Positions 24,624-31,789 of a DNA stretch of 31,789 bases are shown in pieces (positions within the stretch are counted from its first letter, which is position 1; every line of letters starts with the position of its first letter). Origin of the DNA: Ruminococcus sp. UBA3286 (GTDB lineage Bacteria; Bacillota; Clostridia; Oscillospirales; Ruminococcaceae); assembly GCA_002362135.1 (NCBI GenBank), contig DETO01000040.1, positions 3,603 through 35,391 of the forward strand. The letters run 5' to 3'. The position numbers and the translations under genes were made by a program. The notes below the pieces were generated by a model that saw nothing but the letters and a program-made list of their open reading frames with translations, was not told the DNA's origin and made no database searches.

Positions 24624-25451
24624 TTAAGATAATTCAGCTATTTGGTTTACAGCAGCGTCCATCCAGTCGCCTTCAAACAACTCGATAGTACCCTGATCAC
24701 AATGTTTTGCCAGCTCGGAATTGATCGGAATCTGCGCAAGCACGGGTATTCCGTATTCCTTAGCAATATCCTCGATATGGCTGTCACCATAAATTTTATG
24801 ACGCTTGCCGCAATCGGGACATTCATAATAACTCATATTTTCTACGATACCTACAATCGGAATATTCATGAGTTTAGCCATTTTAACGGCTTTCTCCACA
24901 ATCATGGAAACAAGTTCCTGAGGTGAAGTTACAATAACGATGCCGTCAACAGGAATTGACTGGAACACTGTCAGCGGAACATCGCCTGTTCCGGGAGGCA
25001 TATCCACAAAAAGATAGTCCACATCTTTCCATATAACATCAGTCCAGAACTGCTTGACAACTCCTGCGATAACAGGTCCGCGCCAAACTACGGGATCGGA
25101 CTCGTTTTCAAGAAGCAGGTTTATAGACATAACGTCGATTCCCATTTTGCTTTTCTGCGGAATGATTCCGAATTCACACGCCTCAGCCTTATCGTGAATT
25201 CCGAAAGCTTTCGGCACGGAAGGGCCTGTAATATCAGCGTCGAGAATTCCGACATTCTTGCCCATGCGCTGCATGGATACAGCCAGCATGGAAGATACCA
25301 TGGTTTTACCAACGCCGCCCTTTCCGCTCACAATACCGATAACTTTACCGATCTTGCTCAGCTGATTAGGCTTTTCAATAAGGCTCTGCGGCTCGGTTCT
25401 GGAAGCGCAGTCGCTGCCGCAGGAAGAACAATCATGTGTACATTCGCTCAT
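24624..25451 (-). CDS. mrp: Mrp/NBP35-family P-loop ATPase, iron-sulfur cluster carrier
   Basis: A 275-residue ParA/MinD-like ATPase of the Mrp (ApbC/NBP35) family, thought to bind and pass on iron-sulfur clusters. A four-Cys cluster lies at the extreme N-terminus (C4, C8, C11, C15), as in clostridial and archaeal NBP35-like members. The deviant Walker A GKGGVGKT is at 43-50, followed by DADITGPSVP, VDMPPGTGD, and the CPDC pair (C211, C214) that bridges the dimer's cluster. The start is the ATG at 25451, nine bases after AAGGAG; a TTG at 25457 is too close to it. It follows carB by 92 bases without a convincing terminator or promoter. Such a carrier could supply IspG and other cluster enzymes, but that is inference. 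Confidence 0.92.
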   Translation of the reverse strand: MSECTHDCSSCGSDCASRTEPQSLIEKPNQLSKIGKVIGIVSGKGGVGKTMVSSMLAVSMQRMGKNVGILDADITGPSVPKAFGIHDKAEACEFGIIPQKSKMGIDVMSINLLLENESDPVVWRGPVIAGVVKQFWTDVIWKDVDYLFVDMPPGTGDVPLTVFQSIPVDGIVIVTSPQELVSMIVEKAVKMAKLMNIPIVGIVENMSYYECPDCGKRHKIYGDSHIEDIAKEYGIPVLAQIPINSELAKHCDQGTIELFEGDWMDAAVNQIAELS

Positions 25452-25507
25452 TTTCAATATCTCCTTCGTATTATATTAAAATTTTATACAGAATTTTTCT
25501 GTTTTAT

Positions 25508-25534
25508 CCTGCCCGCAATATACTCGCAGGCAGG
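25508..25534 (-). other. GC-rich hairpin after carB
   Basis: CCTGCCTGC and GCGGGCAGG on the minus strand form a nine-pair stem (one G-U) with loop GAGTATATT, ten bases after the carB stop. What follows is ATAAAAC, not a T-run, so it is not a classical intrinsic terminator. It may protect the mRNA 3' end, pause polymerase or weakly reduce read-through into mrp. A small second repeat, CAGAA-TTT-TTCTG, lies at 25489-25501. Confidence 0.45.
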
Positions 25535-25543
25535 CATTTAACA

Positions 25544-28735
<3,192 letters not shown>

Positions 28736-28736
28736 A

Positions 28737-29846
28737 TCACTCACCTGCCCTTTCCATAGTCTTAATAAATTCATCAAACAAATAAGCTGTATCAAGAGGG
28801 CCGCCGTGAGCTTCGGGGTGGAACTGTACAGTACGCGCATTTACCGAAATATAGCGGATTCCTTCGCAGGTTTTATCGTTTGCATTGATATGGGAAACAA
28901 CTCCGACTGTCGGGTCGATGCTGCTTCCGACAACGGCGTAACCGTGATTTTGGCTCGTCACATAGGTAAGACCGCTTTCCAGATCGATAACAGGCTGATT
29001 CGCTCCGCGATGACCGTATTTCAGCTTTTCGGTAGTTCCGCCGTTGGCAAGAGCCATAAGCTGATGACCGAGACAGATACCAAAAATCGGTATGCCAAGC
29101 TGCTGGATATCGCGTATATTTGAGATTATCTCCGTATTTTCCGCGGGATCTCCCGGACCGTTTGAGAACATTATTCCATCGGGTGCGAGTTTTGCAATTT
29201 CAGCCGCCGTCGTATTGGCAGGCACAACAATGACTTCGCAGCCGCGTTTGATCAATTCCTGCCTGATATTGCGCTTATAACCAAAATCAAAAAGTGCAAC
29301 GCGGAATTTCTTCGCATCGGGTGAATAAGTTTTCGATTCGGAAGCGGTCACGTTTTTTACGGCGTCCCTGATCGAAAATCCGCGCAGTTTTGTCAGAAGC
29401 TCTTCTTTTTTGGCTTCATCAATAATTTCTGTGGTGATAACGCCGTTCATAACGCCCGCTTCACGGATAGTTCTGGTAAGACGCCGGGTATCGATGTTGC
29501 AGATACCGATGATATTATGTTTTGCAAGGAAATCATTTATATTCCCCTGACTGCGAAAATTTGATGGCGACGCACACCATTCGCGAACGATATATCCGCT
29601 CACATATGAACGCGCCGATTCATTATCCTCGTCGTTGACGCCGTAATTTCCGATAAGCGGAAATGTCTGACAGACGATCTGTCCGTAATAGCTCGGATCG
29701 GTAAGGGTTTCCTGATAACCGGTAACGCCCGTAGTAAACACGACCTCGCCAATAACAGTACCTTCCGCGCCAAAGCTTCTGCCCTCGAAGATCTGTCCGT
29801 CCTCAAGCATCAGATAAGCCTTTTTCGATTGATTAAATATAGACAT
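28737..29846 (-). CDS. carA: CarA, carbamoyl-phosphate synthase small subunit
   Basis: A 369-residue glutaminase subunit that supplies ammonia to CarB. The N-terminal swivelling domain contains YLMLEDGQIFEGRSFGA and GEVVFTTGVTGYQETLTDPSY. The C-terminal class I amidotransferase domain has MFSNGPGDP, the nucleophile FGICLGHQ and the catalytic FHPEAHGGPLDT. GAAAGGAT lies before the ATG at 29846. A weak hairpin separates it from the unknown gene upstream. A second CPSase for arginine may exist elsewhere; nothing here tells. Confidence 0.97.
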   Translation of the reverse strand: MSIFNQSKKAYLMLEDGQIFEGRSFGAEGTVIGEVVFTTGVTGYQETLTDPSYYGQIVCQTFPLIGNYGVNDEDNESARSYVSGYIVREWCASPSNFRSQGNINDFLAKHNIIGICNIDTRRLTRTIREAGVMNGVITTEIIDEAKKEELLTKLRGFSIRDAVKNVTASESKTYSPDAKKFRVALFDFGYKRNIRQELIKRGCEVIVVPANTTAAEIAKLAPDGIMFSNGPGDPAENTEIISNIRDIQQLGIPIFGICLGHQLMALANGGTTEKLKYGHRGANQPVIDLESGLTYVTSQNHGYAVVGSSIDPTVGVVSHINANDKTCEGIRYISVNARTVQFHPEAHGGPLDTAYLFDEFIKTMERAGE

Positions 29847-29880
29847 TTTACCAATCCTTTCAATATTTTTGAAAATCTAT

Positions 29881-29908
29881 AAAACATGACTGCGCCATTG
29901 AAGTCATG
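29881..29908 (-). terminator. weak terminator-like hairpin between the unknown gene and carA
   Basis: On the minus strand CATGACT (29908-29902) and AGTCATG (29891-29885) pair as seven base pairs around a ten-base loop, followed by TTTT and ATAG. The stem is AT-rich and the T-run short, so it would cause partial termination or pausing at most, lowering carAB relative to pyrF, or merely mark the end of the unknown gene. Confidence 0.35.
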
Positions 29909-29917
29909 AGTTAAGCA

Positions 29918-30370
29918 TTACATAAAGTCTTCCGGATCCATATCTTCGGGAAACGACGACTCTGTATAAGCTTTTCCGTCTTTAACAGTATACTTGATAT
30001 TTACGGGAATATCATAATATACGCCTTCCCATTCATAATCGGACGGTTCTGCCGAAAGAATAAGCTGTCCGAGTTCTTCGGAAGCCTGTTTGTAATCATC
30101 TCCGTCCATGCCGCCTATCGCCGAACCGCTCGGACCGTGATAGACTTCAAGCAGAATCTCATTTCCCTGCTCGTCCTCTGCAATTATAAGATAACTGTAC
30201 ATACATTCCCAGTCATCGCTGATCTCGTCAGGTTGACCGAAAATCGTAATGGCTTTTCCGAAAAAAAGCGCAAAATCATTCTCGCCTGCCGGTTCAAGTC
30301 CCCATATATGATGCGTACCGCCGCGCCATGCATTACGCTCTTCGTCCGTAGCTCTTCTGAATTTATACAT
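29918..30370 (-). CDS. uncharacterised acidic protein encoded within the pyr operon
   Basis: I do not recognise this 150-residue protein. It is strongly acidic (33 Asp/Glu against 10 Lys/Arg) with no signal peptide or membrane span, so it is probably a soluble cytosolic protein. The N-terminus MYKFRRATDEERNAWRGGTHHIWGLEP is basic and aromatic. The centre alternates strands (SYLIIAEDE, NEILLEVYHG) with a glycine-rich GPSGSAIGGMDGDD turn, then a helix KQASEELGQLILS, a strand-rich VYYDIPVNIKYTVKDGK, and a very acidic tail. The ATG at 30370 has AAGGAGAA at good spacing and follows pyrF by ten bases, so it is expressed with the operon. A role in pyrimidine synthesis or its control is possible only by position. 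An immunity-type SMI1/KNR4-like fold also came to mind, without motif support. Confidence 0.82.
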   Translation of the reverse strand: MYKFRRATDEERNAWRGGTHHIWGLEPAGENDFALFFGKAITIFGQPDEISDDWECMYSYLIIAEDEQGNEILLEVYHGPSGSAIGGMDGDDYKQASEELGQLILSAEPSDYEWEGVYYDIPVNIKYTVKDGKAYTESSFPEDMDPEDFM

Positions 30371-30380
30371 AAAATTCTCC

Positions 30381-31307
30381 TTATTTTAGGTTGATATACT
30401 GCGTAATATCGTCTCTCATGCGGATAACCTCGCGGCGTGCAGCCTTTGCAAAATCGCGTTCGTCGCAGCCTTCCTTCTTATATGCACACATAACGGCACG
30501 GCTGGAATTAACGATAGCTCCGAGACCGTTTTCATCAAATCCGCCTTTAAGACCTTCAGCTCCGCCGCCCTGAGCGCCGTAACCCGGTACAAGGAACATA
30601 GTGTGCGGAAGACGTTTTCTCAATTCTGTCAGCATTTCGGGATAAGTCGCTCCAACGACCGCTCCGACAGCCGAATATCCGTATTTGCCAATAGAATCCG
30701 CTCCCCACATTTCGCAGAGATCGCCCATTTTTGCATATATAGGAGTGCCGTCCTCCAGTTTGAGATCCTGAAGTTCGCCGCTAGACGGATTAGAAGTTTT
30801 AACAAGAACATATATACCCTTATCCTGCTCATTACACACCTTTAAAAGCGGAGCGATTCCGTCCGTTCCGAGATAACCGTTGACAGTAAGAGCGTCCGCA
30901 CCGAAAGCTTCCATGTTATTTTCACCTACGGCGGTAGTACCGAGATGAGCGTTTGTGTAAGCTTCCATAGTTGCGCCGATATCGTTGCGCTTTCCGTCAG
31001 TGATAACAAACATTCCGTTCAGCTTAGCGTATCTGATCGTTTTTTCCAGAGTACGGATTCCGTAATGACCGTACATTTCATAGTAAGCTGCCTGCGGCTT
31101 TATAGCGGGAACGATGTCGTGTATCTCGTCGATTATCGCCTGATTAAAGTCATAGATGGCCTTGGCGGCAGCTTTCAGCGACCAGCCGTCCTTATCGAGA
31201 TAGCGGCGCTGAATGAACGCCGGAACGTACTCCAGCTTCGGATCGAGACCTACGACTGTAGGATTCTTTAATTCAATTATCTTATCAATTAATCTGTCAA
31301 ATGACAT
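30381..31307 (-). CDS. pyrF: PyrF, orotidine 5'-phosphate decarboxylase (type 2)
   Basis: A 308-residue TIM-barrel enzyme that decarboxylates OMP to UMP, the last step of de novo pyrimidine synthesis. The long form with N-terminal NPTVVGLDPKLEYVP and active-site DGKRNDIGATMEAY, which supplies the Lys/Asp network, marks the type-2 subfamily rather than the 240-residue E. coli or Bacillus type. YVLVKTSNPSSGELQDL and FLVPGYGAQGG are the phosphate-binding segments. GGAGG precedes the ATG at 31307, 14 bases after pyrC. UMP made here is the substrate of PyrH, encoded elsewhere in the window. Confidence 0.96.
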   Translation of the reverse strand: MSFDRLIDKIIELKNPTVVGLDPKLEYVPAFIQRRYLDKDGWSLKAAAKAIYDFNQAIIDEIHDIVPAIKPQAAYYEMYGHYGIRTLEKTIRYAKLNGMFVITDGKRNDIGATMEAYTNAHLGTTAVGENNMEAFGADALTVNGYLGTDGIAPLLKVCNEQDKGIYVLVKTSNPSSGELQDLKLEDGTPIYAKMGDLCEMWGADSIGKYGYSAVGAVVGATYPEMLTELRKRLPHTMFLVPGYGAQGGGAEGLKGGFDENGLGAIVNSSRAVMCAYKKEGCDERDFAKAARREVIRMRDDITQYINLK

Positions 31308-31321
31308 ATTTATTCCTCCAG

Positions 31322-31789
31322 TTAGTTATTTCTTCCGTCATAGCGGATAATACCCTTTGAGATCGTCACTAAAGGTTTTCCCGTGAGAGTCATTCCTTTA
31401 AAGACGGTATTTCGTGATTTCGAGTGAAGTTTTTCGGGATCTACAGTCCACTTCCGATCAATGTCAACTATAACAAGATCAGCAGTTTTTCCGACCTTGA
31501 CAGCAGGAATTTCCAATCCCAGAATGCGTCTTGGATTAACGCACATAAGTTCAACGACCTTGTTAAGAGAAATTTCGCCACTATGATAAAGAGCGGTCAG
31601 AGTTGCCGCAAGCGAAGTCTCCAGTCCAACAACTCCGTTGGGCGCTTTTTCAAAATCAGCTTTTTCTTCAGGCGCATGAGGCGCATGGTCGGTGATTATG
31701 CAGTCTATTGTGCCGTCTTTCAAGCCCTCGATAACCGCCTTAACGTCGTCGGGAGTTCTGAGCGGCGGATTCATTCTGTAATCAGCGTC
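31322..31789 (-). CDS. pyrC: PyrC, dihydroorotase, C-terminal part (runs off the right edge)
   Basis: Only the last 155 residues are inside the window; the frame is open to the edge (reading DADYRMNPPLRTPDD from the edge). The product cyclises carbamoyl aspartate to dihydroorotate. The segment TIDCIITDHAPHAPEEKADFEKAPNGVVGLETSL contains the catalytic Asp and zinc-proximal His of class I dihydroorotases of the amidohydrolase superfamily. The end has the usual small beta domain (VGKTADLVIVDIDRKW). The missing N-terminal part should carry the HxH metal motif. It stands upstream of pyrF, consistent with a pyr operon starting beyond the window. Confidence 0.94.
   Translation of the reverse strand, partial: DADYRMNPPLRTPDDVKAVIEGLKDGTIDCIITDHAPHAPEEKADFEKAPNGVVGLETSLAATLTALYHSGEISLNKVVELMCVNPRRILGLEIPAVKVGKTADLVIVDIDRKWTVDPEKLHSKSRNTVFKGMTLTGKPLVTISKGIIRYDGRNN

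Overview
The window looks like chromosomal DNA from a low-to-moderate-GC Firmicute of class Clostridia, probably Oscillospirales/Ruminococcaceae-like. The evidence is a Gram-positive PolC, strong AGGAGG-type ribosome binding sites, TTGACA/TATAAT promoters, the short HisG plus HisZ pair, type-2 PyrF, and the pyrH-frr-uppS-cdsA-dxr-rseP-ispG-polC gene order. I assign the organism from gene content only; no 16S or other taxonomic marker is present. I see no insertion sequence, phage gene, CRISPR array or attachment site.

Left part, all on the minus strand and read right to left. At 16837-13925 pyrH, frr, uppS and cdsA form one unit with its own promoter, closed by an intrinsic terminator at about 13879-13910. 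Next come dxr, rseP, ispG and polC (13818-6203). A clear sigma-A promoter just after the polC stop starts a seven-gene histidine operon, hisZ-G-D-C-B-H-A (6117-23). Each gene overlaps the next by 1-8 bases, and the operon runs off the left edge, where hisF would be expected. Together these genes cover UMP phosphorylation, ribosome recycling, undecaprenyl-PP and CDP-diacylglycerol synthesis, two MEP-pathway steps, an intramembrane protease, the replicative polymerase, and histidine synthesis.

Middle part, plus strand. Two tandem serine tRNAs (UGA and GCU anticodons) have a near-consensus promoter and a strong terminator, and diverge from pyrH. They are followed by a MATE-family transporter, a small single-span membrane protein of unknown function behind a perfect 15-base palindrome, recD2, an mreB-family gene one base after recD2, and a PAS / degenerate-GGDEF / EAL protein with a perfect consensus promoter. 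A terminator that probably works in both directions separates this block from the minus-strand genes to the right.

Right part, minus strand. A pyrimidine operon enters from beyond the right edge: pyrC (partial), pyrF, an unrecognised very acidic 150-residue protein, carA and carB. An Mrp/NBP35-type P-loop ATPase follows.

Most of the window is housekeeping. The points worth a second look are the unknown acidic gene inside the pyr operon, the unknown membrane-anchored protein next to recD2-mreB with its palindrome, the possible operator downstream of the his promoter, and the split of the usual lipid/isoprenoid operon by a terminator in front of dxr. I did not find a convincing new multi-gene system.
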